From Parageobacillus caldoxylosilyticus NBRC 107762 (GTDB taxonomy: Bacteria; Bacillota; Bacilli; Bacillales; Anoxybacillaceae): DNA of 64,000 nucleotides. Location of the stretch: contig NZ_BAWO01000005.1 of NCBI RefSeq assembly GCF_000632715.1, positions 1 through 64,000 of the forward strand. Direction: 5' to 3'. Under the pieces are notes generated by a model. The model had not been told where the DNA came from. It made no database searches and was given only the letters and a program-made list of their open reading frames with translations. A program made the position numbers and the translations under genes. Below, piece by piece: positions 17,848-26,754 of this stretch (positions are counted from its first letter, which is position 1; each line of letters begins with the position of its first letter).

Positions 17848-17863
17848 TTGGTAGCGCTTCCAA
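17848..17863. promoter_or_regulatory. cre-like palindrome
   Basis: TTGGTAGCGCTTCCAA is a near-perfect 16-bp palindrome with an AGCGCT core. Read on the minus strand, its inner 14 bases fit the CcpA consensus TGWAANCGNTNWCA except at two positions. It lies about 40 bp upstream of the weak -35 element. Function is unproven. Confidence 0.3.
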
Positions 17864-17878
17864 TGTGACATATTTTTT

Positions 17879-17914
17879 AGCGGAAAACAGGCGATTGCAG
17901 ACCTGTTCTCCGCT
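17879..17914 (-). other. Strong hairpin downstream of spoIIIE
   Basis: A 13-bp helix (17914-17902 with 17891-17879) has one G-U pair on the minus strand and a 10-nt loop. It follows the spoIIIE stop by 3 bp, but on that strand it is followed by A residues rather than T. It is therefore not a standard terminator; 3'-end protection is possible. Confidence 0.5.
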
Positions 17915-17917
17915 TTT

Positions 17918-20212
17918 CTATGACGTTTTTTTTATATCTTCTTTCGAGAGCAGCACGGCACGCGGTTTACTTCCTTCATATGGTCCGACGACTCCGCGCG
18001 CTTCCATCGCGTCGATGAGGCGGGCCGCACGGTTATAGCCGATGCGAAAACGCCGCTGCAGCATGGAAACGGAAGCGCTTTGCATCTCTACGACAAGACG
18101 TACCGCTTCCTCATATAATTCATCGTCAAATGACGTATCTTCGCTTTCCTCGCTAATCATCATCTCTTCATAGTATTGCGCTTTTTGCTGGGAAATAACA
18201 AAGTCGACCACTTCTTCGACTTCTTGATCGGAAACAAACGCTCCTTGGACGCGCACCGGTTTGGAAGCGCCCATCGGCAAAAACAGCATATCGCCGCGGC
18301 CTAGCAGCTTTTCCGCGCCGCCCATGTCCAAAATTGTGCGCGAATCCGTTTGCGAGGAAACGCTAAACGCGATCCGCGACGGAATATTGGCTTTAATAAC
18401 GCCGGTAATGACATCCACCGACGGCCGCTGGGTAGCGATAATTAAATGAATGCCGGCCGCGCGCGCCATTTGCGCGAGCCGTGTAATCGAATCTTCCACA
18501 TCGGAGGAAGCGACCATCATTAAATCGGCCAGCTCGTCAATAATGACGACAATGTATGGAAGAAGCGGCTGTTTTTCGTTGGCTTCTTGATTATGACGCT
18601 GTATATGTTCATTGTACCCTTCGATGTTGCGCGTGCCGGTGTGCGAGAACAATTCATAGCGCCGCTCCATTTCTTGCACTACTTTTTTCAGTGCTTGCGA
18701 CGCTTTTTTCGGATCGGTCACGACCGGCGTCAGCAAATGTGGAATGCCATTATAGACGCTTAATTCTACCATTTTCGGGTCGATCATCATTAGTTTTACT
18801 TCATGCGGTTTTGTCCGCATCAGCAAGCTGATGACAATGCCGTTGATGCATACACTTTTGCCGCTGCCGGTCGCCCCGGCGATTAACAAATGCGGCATTT
18901 TGTTCAGCTCTGCGACCACGACTTCGCCGGAAATGTCCCGCCCTAACGGAATTAACAGTTTTGCTTCCTGTTTGTAGTGATCAATCGCTTCTAACACTTC
19001 CCGCAGCGAAACGGTGGCAATTTCTTCATTTGGAACTTCAATGCCGATAGCAGACTTTCCAGGAATCGGAGCTTCAATGCGGATGTCCTTCGCTGCTAAG
19101 GCAAGCGCAAGGTCATCGCTTAAACTGACGATTTTGCTTACTTTCACGCCGACATCCGGGTATACTTCATATTTCGTCACCGCCGGGCCAAGGTGAACTT
19201 GCGTTACTTTCGCTTTAACACCAAAGCTTTGAAATGTTTTTTCCAGCTTGCGCGCATTCGCATAAATATTGGCATGATCCTTCACCTGACCGGTTTGCTT
19301 TGGCAAATGCAGCAGCTCAAGCGGCGGCAGCTGGTAATCCGTATTTTCCATCTCCGAGAATGCCAGCGGCGGAGAATCTTCTTCTGCATTTTCCCTGCTC
19401 TCTTCAGGCGGTCCGTACTCGGTTTCACTCGAGCGGGCAGCAGTAAAATCAGAAATAATCGGCGGCGAGAAAACTTCCCCTTCCTGTGCGGCCGGCTCCT
19501 CGTCGATGCTGTCGCTATGTGGAGAAGACGGCGCTACACTTGGTTTCCGCCGTTTGCGCTCCTTTTTTTGGTGGTTCAACTGTTTCATATCGGCAATGAA
19601 CGCCAGCCATTGCTGCTTCAGAAATGTAAGAAACAACATCACCGCTTTTCCGATGGTTTCCCGCAGCGATTTTCCCGTCAGAAAGACGATGCCGGCGAGA
19701 AAAAGAAAAAAACAGATCCACTTTGTGCCAAGTTCATCAAATAGTTGATAGCTTGCGGCAAACAGAAAAGCTCCGACCATTCCCCCTCCCAAGTCCGCAC
19801 TCGCGGTTTTGCCGCTTGCTTCATTCCAAAACAATTCCCACGTCGTCCGGATCACGCTAGGATCAAATTGTCCCCGGCGCGACAACAAATCAAACAGCTT
19901 TTCATGACTTAAAAGCAAAAGAGCGGAAATGATAATATAGGAACCGAGAAAAATACGGTTGACAAACGAAGGCCAAGCGCGCTTCCAAATGAGATAAAAC
20001 GACAAGCTAAACATGCCTACCAACAGCAGCATATACCATTCGCCAAAGAAAAAACGCGCCACAAGCACAAGCGCTTTTCCCACCAGCCCAAGGTGGGCCA
20101 TTGCAATCACGGAAATCGCCAACATAGCAAGCCCGAGCAATTCGAAGCGAAACGCCTCTTTCCATTGCTTTTTGGACTGTTTTGTTTTTTTCTTTCGCTT
20201 CCGTTTTGCCAC
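17918..20212 (-). CDS. spoIIIE: DNA translocase SpoIIIE (FtsK family)
   Basis: SpoIIIE pumps the chromosome into the forespore and clears DNA from the septum. The 764-residue protein has a very basic N terminus, four transmembrane segments (about 20-175) and a low-complexity linker (about 215-300). The RecA-like motor carries Walker [10 protein letters not shown] (near 430) and Walker [12 protein letters not shown] (near 540). A C-terminal gamma winged helix (about 700-760) recognises SRS sequences ([20 protein letters not shown]). The start is GTG, 6 nt after GGAGTGA. It is a normal length for the family. Confidence 0.96.
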   Translation of the reverse strand: MAKRKRKKKTKQSKKQWKEAFRFELLGLAMLAISVIAMAHLGLVGKALVLVARFFFGEWYMLLLVGMFSLSFYLIWKRAWPSFVNRIFLGSYIIISALLLLSHEKLFDLLSRRGQFDPSVIRTTWELFWNEASGKTASADLGGGMVGAFLFAASYQLFDELGTKWICFFLFLAGIVFLTGKSLRETIGKAVMLFLTFLKQQWLAFIADMKQLNHQKKERKRRKPSVAPSSPHSDSIDEEPAAQEGEVFSPPIISDFTAARSSETEYGPPEESRENAEEDSPPLAFSEMENTDYQLPPLELLHLPKQTGQVKDHANIYANARKLEKTFQSFGVKAKVTQVHLGPAVTKYEVYPDVGVKVSKIVSLSDDLALALAAKDIRIEAPIPGKSAIGIEVPNEEIATVSLREVLEAIDHYKQEAKLLIPLGRDISGEVVVAELNKMPHLLIAGATGSGKSVCINGIVISLLMRTKPHEVKLMMIDPKMVELSVYNGIPHLLTPVVTDPKKASQALKKVVQEMERRYELFSHTGTRNIEGYNEHIQRHNQEANEKQPLLPYIVVIIDELADLMMVASSDVEDSITRLAQMARAAGIHLIIATQRPSVDVITGVIKANIPSRIAFSVSSQTDSRTILDMGGAEKLLGRGDMLFLPMGASKPVRVQGAFVSDQEVEEVVDFVISQQKAQYYEEMMISEESEDTSFDDELYEEAVRLVVEMQSASVSMLQRRFRIGYNRAARLIDAMEARGVVGPYEGSKPRAVLLSKEDIKKTS

Positions 20213-20246
20213 AATGATTCACTCCAATGAACGAATTCGAAGACTG

Positions 20247-20278
20247 GAAAAAAGCAGCCAACAATGGCTGCTTTTTTC
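20247..20278 (-). terminator. Hairpin between ylzJ and spoIIIE
   Basis: AAAAAAGCAGCCA pairs with TGGCTGCTTTTTT around a 4-nt loop (about 13 bp, 20277-20265 with 20260-20248). It looks like a strong terminator for ylzJ. It also lies only a few bases after the likely transcription start set by the -10 at 20292-20297. Confidence 0.8.
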
Positions 20279-20291
20279 CGTTTGCTTATTT

Positions 20292-20300
20292 ATTATACCA
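20292..20300 (-). promoter_or_regulatory. Extended -10 promoter upstream of spoIIIE
   Basis: The minus strand reads TGGTATAAT, a perfect TATAAT with an extended TGN element; no good -35 is visible. Transcription would start near 20285, immediately before the hairpin at 20278-20247. Confidence 0.5.
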
Positions 20301-20319
20301 TGAATGGACATAGAATTCA

Positions 20320-20544
20320 TTACGATGTTGCGGCAGACATCGGAAATCGCGACCCAGGTGCATATTTTGGATCTAAAAAATGAAACGGATTGGTGCTTAA
20401 GTTTTGTACAATTTCATATTCATCGGTATCTGTTTTTTGCACGAGAAACGGAATGCCGTCATAATAGACCATCTTTTGTTTTTCATATGCTGCGGTGTCC
20501 GTTGGGAAAATTAAATGCTCCGGCATGATCGTATATAAAATCAT
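20320..20544 (-). CDS. ylzJ: YlzJ-like small protein
   Basis: This 74-residue protein matches the YlzJ family, of unknown function, always found between tepA and spoIIIE in Bacillus. It starts [14 protein letters not shown] and has no membrane segment. Its start overlaps the tepA stop by 4 nt, so it is probably translated by coupling. Confidence 0.85.
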   Translation of the reverse strand: MILYTIMPEHLIFPTDTAAYEKQKMVYYDGIPFLVQKTDTDEYEIVQNLSTNPFHFLDPKYAPGSRFPMSAATS

Positions 20545-21278
20545 TGAATCATCTTCCTTTCACCGGATTTTTTCATTTCAATTAATTCCCGCAATTTGTT
20601 CATCGCCTGCGAAACTCCGCCGACTTCATCAATCAGCCCATATTTAACCGCATCGGGACCGACGACGTTCGTGCCGATATCGCGCGTTAAATTTCCTTTC
20701 GAAAACATCAGTTCCTTAAACTTTTCTTCACTAATATTTGAATGTTTCGTAACAAAGCGAACGACCCGTTCCTGCATTTTATCTAAATACTCAAATGTTT
20801 GCGGAACGCCGATCACGAGCCCCGTCAGGCGAACCGGGTGGATCGTCATCGTCGCTGTTTCGGTAATGAACGAATAGTCGCAGGAAACGGCAATCGGCAC
20901 GCCGATCGAGTGTCCCCCTCCCAGCACGATCGAAACGGTCGGTTTAGATAAAGATGCCAGCATTTCCGCGATCGCCAATCCTGCTTCCACATCACCGCCT
21001 ACCGTGTTTAAAATAACAAGCAACCCTTCAATATTTTGATTTTGCTCGATTGCTACAATTTGCGGAATGACATGTTCGTATTTTGTCGCTTTGTTTTGCG
21101 GCGGCAGCTGAATATGGCCTTCGATTTGCCCGACGATCGTCAAACAATGGATATTCGTATCCGGCGTCATTTGCGGAATGTTCGTTTGTCCTAATTGCTG
21201 AATCGCCTCTGCCGCTTGCTCCGTCTTTGTTTCCGGTTTTTCGTCTGCTTCTTGCTGTATGTAACGCTCTGTTTCCAT
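20541..21278 (-). CDS. tepA: TepA, ClpP-class translocation-enhancing protein
   Basis: The 245-residue product is a ClpP/crotonase-fold serine protease relative. It has the oxyanion/Ser region [12 protein letters not shown] near 125, and [10 protein letters not shown] near 150 supplies a likely active-site His. In Bacillus subtilis TepA was linked to protein translocation and spore function. The N-terminal 40 residues are Gln/Glu rich. I prefer the ATG at 21278, 7 nt after AAAGGAG; the ATG at 21284 almost touches that site. Confidence 0.88.
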   Translation of the reverse strand: METERYIQQEADEKPETKTEQAAEAIQQLGQTNIPQMTPDTNIHCLTIVGQIEGHIQLPPQNKATKYEHVIPQIVAIEQNQNIEGLLVILNTVGGDVEAGLAIAEMLASLSKPTVSIVLGGGHSIGVPIAVSCDYSFITETATMTIHPVRLTGLVIGVPQTFEYLDKMQERVVRFVTKHSNISEEKFKELMFSKGNLTRDIGTNVVGPDAVKYGLIDEVGGVSQAMNKLRELIEMKKSGERKMIQ

Positions 21279-21328
21279 ATACATTCTCCTTTCTCTCCAT
21301 CATATGTTTAGTATGCTCGAGTTGGAAA

Positions 21329-21365
21329 AGAAAAATGCTGATAGGGTAAAATCCCTACCAGCATT
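21329..21365 (-). terminator. rnjB terminator
   Basis: A 13-bp helix (21365-21353 with 21346-21334, one G-U) closes a 6-nt loop and is followed on the minus strand by a T run. It lies 28 bp after rnjB. Confidence 0.88.
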
Positions 21366-21392
21366 TTCCCGTGGACTTTGAGCATGATCGCA

Positions 21393-23057
21393 CTATACTT
21401 CCATAATAATTGGCAAAATCATCGGCTTGCGTTTTGTTTTTTCAAATAAAAATTGGCCTAACGCTTCGCGAATATTGGATTTTAAAGAAGACCATTCCAT
21501 CATATATGTCTGCAAACATTGGTTGATGATGGCAGCAACGATTTTGGTTGCTTCCTCTAGCAATGTTTCCGATTCTCTCACATACACAAAGCCGCGTGAA
21601 ATAATTTCCGGTCCAGCGACAATATTTTTTGCATCTTTGCTTAATGTCACCACGACGATCAAAATACCATCTTGCGATAACAGACGCCGGTCTCTTAACA
21701 CGATATTCCCGACATCGCCGATGCCAAGACCGTCAATTAAAATGTTTCCGTACGGAACTTTTCCGCCGGGACGCGCCACACCGTTGCGAAATTCAATCAC
21801 TTCGCCTTTGTCAATCAAAAACGTCCGATCTTCGGAAATGCCGACCGCTTTGGCAAGATTGGCGTGCGCTTTTTGCATGCGGTATTCCCCATGAACAGGA
21901 ATAAAGTACTTTGGCTTCATCAAATTAAGCATGAGCTTTAGCTCTTCTTGGCATCCGTGTCCTGATACGTGCACTTTTCGCTCGCGGTAAATGACATCCG
22001 CTCCGGCTCGGTATAACGCATCAATCGTTTTCGCAAATCCCAGCTCATATCCCGGCATGACGGAAGCTGCAACAATGACGGTATCTCCTTCTTTTATGTT
22101 CACCTGCTTATGCGCCTGTTTTGCCATGCGCGCCAATGCGCTCATCGGTTCGCCATGGCCGCCTGTCGTTAAAATAATTAATTCTTTATCATCGTAGCGG
22201 TCAATATCATAAATGGAAATCGTCACTTTGTCCGGAAGATGCAAATAGCCGAGGCGCACTGCAATATCCATCACTTTATGCAATGTTTTTCCTACGACCG
22301 CCACCTTTCGTCCGTATGTTTTGGCCGCATGCAGCACTTGCTGGATTCTTGTAATATTGGACGCATAGCAGGCAATAAAAACACGGCCCTTCGCATTGTA
22401 AATCACGTCGGCGATTTCCTGAGCGACAACCGTATCGGAACCGGTATATCCCGGCCGTTCTGCGTTGGTGCTATCGGACAGTAAACAAAGCACCCCTTGT
22501 TCGCCAATTTGTGCCATCTTTCCTAAATCGGCTCGATTTTTGCCGTATGGAGTCTGGTCAAATTTAAAATCGCTCGTGTACACAATCGCTCCTTGCGATG
22601 TATGAATGCTAATTCCGACAGAATCGGGGATGCTGTGAATCGTCCGGAAAAACGTTACTTTCGCTTTGTCGAACAACACTTCGGAATTGGAGCGAATTTC
22701 ATGCAGTTTGGCATTCGTAATTCCCTGCTCCTTTAAAATCGCTTCCGCCAACCCTAACGTTAATTTCGTTCCATACACCGGCACGGAAATTTTTTTGAGC
22801 ACATACGCAATCGCCCCGATATGCTCTTCATGTCCATGGGTCAGGAAAATCGCTTTAATACGGTCTTGACGTTCCACAAGATAGCTAATGTCAGGGATCA
22901 CTTTATCAATTCCGAGCATCTCATCTTCAGGAAACATAACCCCGGCGTCAATGACAAAAATGTCGTCATCAAGCTCCACAACATACATGTTTTTGCCGAT
23001 TTCCCCAACTCCCCCAAGGGCAAAAATCCTTATTTTCTCTACTGGTTTTGTTCTCAA
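21393..23057 (-). CDS. rnjB: Ribonuclease J2
   Basis: RNase J proteins are metallo-beta-lactamase/beta-CASP nucleases with 5'-3' exonuclease and endonuclease activity in mRNA and rRNA maturation. The 554-residue length is normal. The metal motif reads HGHEEH at 74-79, with Glu where active RNase J1 has Asp78. HSIPDS and SDFKFDQTP follow at 141 and 164, and a C-terminal domain ends the chain. The altered motif and position beside tepA/dapA (ymfA in Bacillus subtilis) favour J2, the weakly active partner of J1. The start is TTG, 8 nt after GGAGG. Confidence 0.9.
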   Translation of the reverse strand: MRTKPVEKIRIFALGGVGEIGKNMYVVELDDDIFVIDAGVMFPEDEMLGIDKVIPDISYLVERQDRIKAIFLTHGHEEHIGAIAYVLKKISVPVYGTKLTLGLAEAILKEQGITNAKLHEIRSNSEVLFDKAKVTFFRTIHSIPDSVGISIHTSQGAIVYTSDFKFDQTPYGKNRADLGKMAQIGEQGVLCLLSDSTNAERPGYTGSDTVVAQEIADVIYNAKGRVFIACYASNITRIQQVLHAAKTYGRKVAVVGKTLHKVMDIAVRLGYLHLPDKVTISIYDIDRYDDKELIILTTGGHGEPMSALARMAKQAHKQVNIKEGDTVIVAASVMPGYELGFAKTIDALYRAGADVIYRERKVHVSGHGCQEELKLMLNLMKPKYFIPVHGEYRMQKAHANLAKAVGISEDRTFLIDKGEVIEFRNGVARPGGKVPYGNILIDGLGIGDVGNIVLRDRRLLSQDGILIVVVTLSKDAKNIVAGPEIISRGFVYVRESETLLEEATKIVAAIINQCLQTYMMEWSSLKSNIREALGQFLFEKTKRKPMILPIIMEV

Positions 23058-23107
23058 TGCTACGTCCTCCTATGATGATACTAACCCGCTCAAAGTCACT
23101 TGCTTTT

Positions 23108-23137
23108 ATTATAACTGATGGTCGATTTTAAACACAA
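23108..23137 (-). promoter_or_regulatory. Sigma-A promoter of rnjB
   Basis: A perfect -10 TATAAT (23113-23108) lies 18 nt after -35 TTGTGT (23137-23132) on the minus strand, about 50 bp before the rnjB start and after the dapA terminator. Confidence 0.7.
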
Positions 23138-23163
23138 GATAGTTTATAAAGCGCTTGATTTCA

Positions 23164-23200
23164 CAAAAAAACCAACCCGCATAAAGAAGCGGATTGGTTT
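23164..23200 (-). terminator. dapA terminator
   Basis: A 12-bp helix (23200-23189 with 23180-23169, one G-U) is followed by seven T on the minus strand. It starts immediately after the dapA stop. Confidence 0.88.
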
Positions 23201-23203
23201 GCA

Positions 23204-24076
23204 TTATAACGTATTTAATAGGCGCATCAGTTCGCTGCGTTCTTGTTCGGTGAGCGGAACAAGCGGGAGGCGCACCGAGCCGACGTCTAATCCTTTTAGC
23301 TGCAATGCGGTTTTTACCGGCACAGGGCTTGGCGCGGCAAACAGGCCTTTCATAACCGGCAGCAGTTTTTGATGAAGCTTGGCCGCTTTCTTATTGTCGC
23401 CGGCTTCAAAGGCCGCGATCATTTGCTGCATTTCATTGCCGATAATATGCGATGCGACCGAAACGACGCCGGCTCCGCCGATCGCTAATACCGGAAGCGT
23501 AATGCTGTCATCGCCGCTATAAAGCTGAAAGTCTTCCCGCGTGCGGGTGATGATTTCCGTCATCGCATCCAAATTGCCGCTCGCGTCTTTTACGGCAACA
23601 ATATTAGGAATTTCCGATAAGCGGACAACCGTGTCGACCGCAATGTTGACAACCGAACGGCCCGGGATGTTATACAGCATAACCGGAAGCGATGTGCTCT
23701 CGGCAATCGCTTTAAAATGCTGGTACAGCCCTTCCTGATTCGGCTTATTATAATACGGCGCAACTAACATCACGGCATCGACGCCGATTTCTTCCGCCTT
23801 TTTCGTCAGCTCGATTGAGGCGCGCGTATTATTTGTTCCTGTTCCGGCAATCACTGGAACTCTTCCGTTGACAACGGAAACGACATGGCGGAATAACGCC
23901 ACTTTTTCTTCGGTCGTCAAGGTCGGCGATTCGCCGGTCGTGCCGGCAATAACGAGCGAATCGGTTCCGTTTTCCAACAAGTAGTTGATAAGACTTGTCG
24001 TTTTCGCAAAGTCAATGTTTCCTTTACGGTCAAACGGCGTAACCATCGCTGTTACGATTTTCCCGAATTGAACCAA
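23204..24076 (-). CDS. dapA: 4-hydroxy-tetrahydrodipicolinate synthase
   Basis: DapA condenses pyruvate with aspartate semialdehyde, giving the precursor of both diaminopimelate/lysine and dipicolinate. The 290-residue protein has the family motifs GTTGESPTL (about 44-52), the Tyr of LYNIPGRS near 134 and the Schiff-base Lys in VAVKDASG near 162. I chose TTG at 24076 (MVQFGKIVTAM), 8 nt after AAGGAG; a GTG three codons upstream overlaps that site. It follows dapG by 5 bp. Confidence 0.95.
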   Translation of the reverse strand: MVQFGKIVTAMVTPFDRKGNIDFAKTTSLINYLLENGTDSLVIAGTTGESPTLTTEEKVALFRHVVSVVNGRVPVIAGTGTNNTRASIELTKKAEEIGVDAVMLVAPYYNKPNQEGLYQHFKAIAESTSLPVMLYNIPGRSVVNIAVDTVVRLSEIPNIVAVKDASGNLDAMTEIITRTREDFQLYSGDDSITLPVLAIGGAGVVSVASHIIGNEMQQMIAAFEAGDNKKAAKLHQKLLPVMKGLFAAPSPVPVKTALQLKGLDVGSVRLPLVPLTEQERSELMRLLNTL

Positions 24077-24081
24077 TGTTT

Positions 24082-25335
24082 TCACTCCTTATTCCAATTT
24101 ACCTCGTACTCATCCCATGATAGTTCGGAAAGATGAAACGCATCATGCAACGCGTTGACGGCTTTTTTCATGTCTTCTTCTTTGACTAATACCCAAATGG
24201 TCGTATGGCTATCAGCCGATTGTAAAATTTGAATTCCTTGTTCGGAAAGGGCGGTGACAATTTTCGCTGTAACTCCAGGAACACCGGCAATTCCAGCGCC
24301 AACAACGGACACTTTTGCACATCCTGTCACTACGGCCGGTTCATACCCGATGCGGCGCAATGCAGCAACCGCTTTTTCCGTCATTTCCCCAGCAACCGTA
24401 TACACCACTCCATGTGGCGAAATATTAATAAAGTCTACGCTGATCCCTTCATTAGCCATCGCTTTAAACACATCGGACTGCAGTTCATAATGCCCTTCTC
24501 TCGCCTGCACTTTAATTTGCGTAACATTGGAAACGTACGTAATTCCCGTTACTAACCGCTCTTTAACATCGCTTCCTTTTTTGCCGCGAATGACAGATGT
24601 CACGAGCGTTCCTAATGAATCGGAATACGTGGAGCGTACGCGCAGCGGCACTTTTGCCTGCATCGCGATTTCGACTGCGCGCGGATGGATCACTTTTGCC
24701 CCTTGGTACGCCATGTTGCAAATTTCGGTATACGTGACGACATCGAGTGGACGGGCGTTTTCGACAATGCGCGGGTCGGCAGTCATAACCCCTTCGACAT
24801 CGGTAAAAATATCGACCCATTCGGCGTTTAGCGCCGCGCCAAGCGCTGCCGCGGACGTATCGCTTCCGCCGCGTCCAAGTGTCGTTATATCGCCGTTTTC
24901 CGCCACTCCTTGGAAGCCCGCGACGACAACGACGTCATATTCATTTAGCGCTGCAAGAACGCGGTCGCAGCGCATTTCTATAATTTTTGCATTCGTATGA
25001 TCGTCATTGGTGCGGAAACCCGCTTGGGCACCAGTGAACGCCGTCGCTTTAATGCCGTGTTTATTTAAAAGGTTGGCGAACACGACGCTGGAAATAATTT
25101 CGCCGCACGCCATCAGCATATCTTGTTCACGTTTGCTGACGTAATTGTTCGCCCCGCCAATCAGGCTAAGAAGCGTATCGGTCGCGTATGGATCCCCTTT
25201 CCGCCCCATCGCTGAGACAACGACGACGACTTTATAGCCATCTTCCAGCGCTCTTTCAATATGTTTGCGCGCAAAATCCCGTCCGCGTTCATCGCGGACG
25301 GATGTGCCCCCAAATTTTTGCACAATGATTTTCAT
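24082..25335 (-). CDS. dapG: Aspartokinase I (DapG type)
   Basis: Aspartokinase phosphorylates aspartate at the head of the lysine, threonine, methionine and dipicolinate pathways. The 417-residue protein has the N-terminal kinase motif VQKFGGTSV at 5-13, FTDVEGVMTADPR near 180 and two C-terminal ACT domains (about 270-410). In Bacillus subtilis DapG is the diaminopimelate-inhibited isozyme, which the dap context supports; the effector cannot be read directly from sequence. It lies 33 bp after asd. Confidence 0.92.
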   Translation of the reverse strand: MKIIVQKFGGTSVRDERGRDFARKHIERALEDGYKVVVVVSAMGRKGDPYATDTLLSLIGGANNYVSKREQDMLMACGEIISSVVFANLLNKHGIKATAFTGAQAGFRTNDDHTNAKIIEMRCDRVLAALNEYDVVVVAGFQGVAENGDITTLGRGGSDTSAAALGAALNAEWVDIFTDVEGVMTADPRIVENARPLDVVTYTEICNMAYQGAKVIHPRAVEIAMQAKVPLRVRSTYSDSLGTLVTSVIRGKKGSDVKERLVTGITYVSNVTQIKVQAREGHYELQSDVFKAMANEGISVDFINISPHGVVYTVAGEMTEKAVAALRRIGYEPAVVTGCAKVSVVGAGIAGVPGVTAKIVTALSEQGIQILQSADSHTTIWVLVKEEDMKKAVNALHDAFHLSELSWDEYEVNWNKE

Positions 25336-25368
25336 GTTAACACCTCGATGTGAGACTGTCTCTATTTT

Positions 25369-26415
25369 TTATTTTATAAGCCCTAATTTCAGCAGGCTTT
25401 CGGCAATTTGCACTGAATTTGACGCCGCGCCTTTTAATAAATTGTCCGCTACGATCCATAGATGAAAAGCGCGGTCATCGTCTAAATCTTTGCGAATGCG
25501 GCCGACGAACACATCATATTTGCCGACGCAATCGACCGGCATCGGATATACTTGTTCGCTTGGATCATCTTGTAAAACAACGCCTGGCGCCTCTTTTAAT
25601 ACCGCTTTAATGTCGTCTGCGCTGACGCCGTCTTTTTCAATTTCAATATATACCGACTCCGAATGGCCGCAGACAACCGGGATGCGCACACATGTCGCCG
25701 CTACTTGCAGCTCTGGCATATGCATAATTTTCTTCGTTTCATTAATCATTTTCATTTCTTCAAATGTAAAGCCGTTCTCTTGGAATTTATCAATCTGCGG
25801 AATGGCGTTAAACGCGATTTGGTAATGTTTGCGGTCCGATTTTACCGGCAAAATTTCCGGCGTCACCGGCTCGCCGCTTAACAACGCTTTTGATTGCTCT
25901 TTGAGTTCTTCAATCGCCTGCGCACCGGCGCCCGACACGGCCTGATACGTAGAGACAATCACCCGTTTTAGCCCAAACGCCTGGCGGATCGGTTCGAGCG
26001 CCACCACCATCTGAATGGTGGAACAGTTTGGATTGGCGATAATGCCGTTATGCCATGTTAAATCCTGTTCATTCACTTCTGGAACGACAAGCGGCACGTT
26101 TTCGTCCATACGGAATGCGCTCGTATTATCGATGACAATCGCCCCACGTTTTACCGCTTCCGGCGCCAGCACTTTGGAAACCGCCCCGCCCGCGCTAAAG
26201 AGGGCGATATCTACGCCGGCAAAGCTTTCCGGCGCTGCTGCTTGCACTTCAATTTCTTCGCCGCGAAAGCGCATTTTTTTGCCTGCGGAACGCTCCGATG
26301 ATAATAAAGTCAGTTTTCCGACTGGAAAGTTTCTATTTTCGAGTGTTTGTACCATTTGCTGACCAACTGCACCTGTTGCACCAACCACTGCAACGTGAAA
26401 GCGTCTTTCTTCCAT
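25369..26415 (-). CDS. asd: Aspartate-semialdehyde dehydrogenase
   Basis: Asd reduces aspartyl phosphate to aspartate semialdehyde with NADPH. The 348-residue protein has GATGAVGQQM near 11-20, the active-site Cys in NPNCSTIQM near 131 and the His in VPVVCGHSES near 240. The start at 26415 (MEERRFH) follows AAGGAG; an in-frame TTG at 26445 has no site. It is separated from dpaB by 339 bp holding a candidate promoter and a highly structured leader, unlike the tight spacing within the rest of this cluster. Confidence 0.95.
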   Translation of the reverse strand: MEERRFHVAVVGATGAVGQQMVQTLENRNFPVGKLTLLSSERSAGKKMRFRGEEIEVQAAAPESFAGVDIALFSAGGAVSKVLAPEAVKRGAIVIDNTSAFRMDENVPLVVPEVNEQDLTWHNGIIANPNCSTIQMVVALEPIRQAFGLKRVIVSTYQAVSGAGAQAIEELKEQSKALLSGEPVTPEILPVKSDRKHYQIAFNAIPQIDKFQENGFTFEEMKMINETKKIMHMPELQVAATCVRIPVVCGHSESVYIEIEKDGVSADDIKAVLKEAPGVVLQDDPSEQVYPMPVDCVGKYDVFVGRIRKDLDDDRAFHLWIVADNLLKGAASNSVQIAESLLKLGLIK

Positions 26416-26668
26416 GAACCATTCTCCTTCCACATCATCACTCAATCATATTACTAAACTTGTGCACGATGGAAATCGACAGGTTCTGGCGTACAGAAGA
26501 GCCTTTTCTACACCTTCGTGTAGACGCTCGCTCTTGTTTCGCCAGAATTTCATGGATAAACACCTCGCTGGTGCTTCGCGTCCTGTCGGCACGGTTCAAA
26601 ACCGGTTCCCACTTTATTCCAATGATTCCAGCCACGGGCTTTCGTGGTCAATCAATTGTAAATTCATA
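26416..26668 (-). ncRNA. Structured leader RNA of asd (candidate cis-regulator)
   Basis: No reading frame is credible here. In transcript order: hairpin 26647-26643/26636-26632; closing stem 26630-26626/26474-26470; hairpin 26604-26600/26596-26592; stem P3, 26588-26582/26483-26477. P3 stacks directly on a rod, 26547-26540/26491-26484, then 26535-26530/26502-26497, then 26524-26518/26513-26507 with a GAAG loop. A side hairpin, 26576-26570/26564-26558, completes a three-way junction. The side hairpin has a G-U pair only on the minus strand. No terminator follows, so any control would be at translation or stability. I do not recognise a known riboswitch class. Confidence 0.6.
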
Positions 26669-26674
26669 GTTTTT

Positions 26675-26685
26675 ATTTTATCATA
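26675..26685 (-). promoter_or_regulatory. Candidate promoter of asd-dapG-dapA
   Basis: The minus strand reads TATGATAAAAT, offering overlapping -10 elements (TATGAT or TAAAAT), with only weak -35 matches in the AT-rich DNA upstream. It lies just before the structured asd leader. Vegetative expression of asd and dapG would require such an internal promoter. Confidence 0.4.
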
Positions 26686-26754
26686 TTCTACTTTAAAAGA
26701 GGGAAAATTTTTATACATGAGCATGAATTTTCTACCGGTTCGTTTTCGGAGCGG

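Noticed and set aside
26416-26754. Lysine riboswitch or T-box for the asd leader
   Set aside because: I could not find the conserved lysine-riboswitch core or the T-box antiterminator sequence, and no terminator follows. A covariance-model search would settle it.
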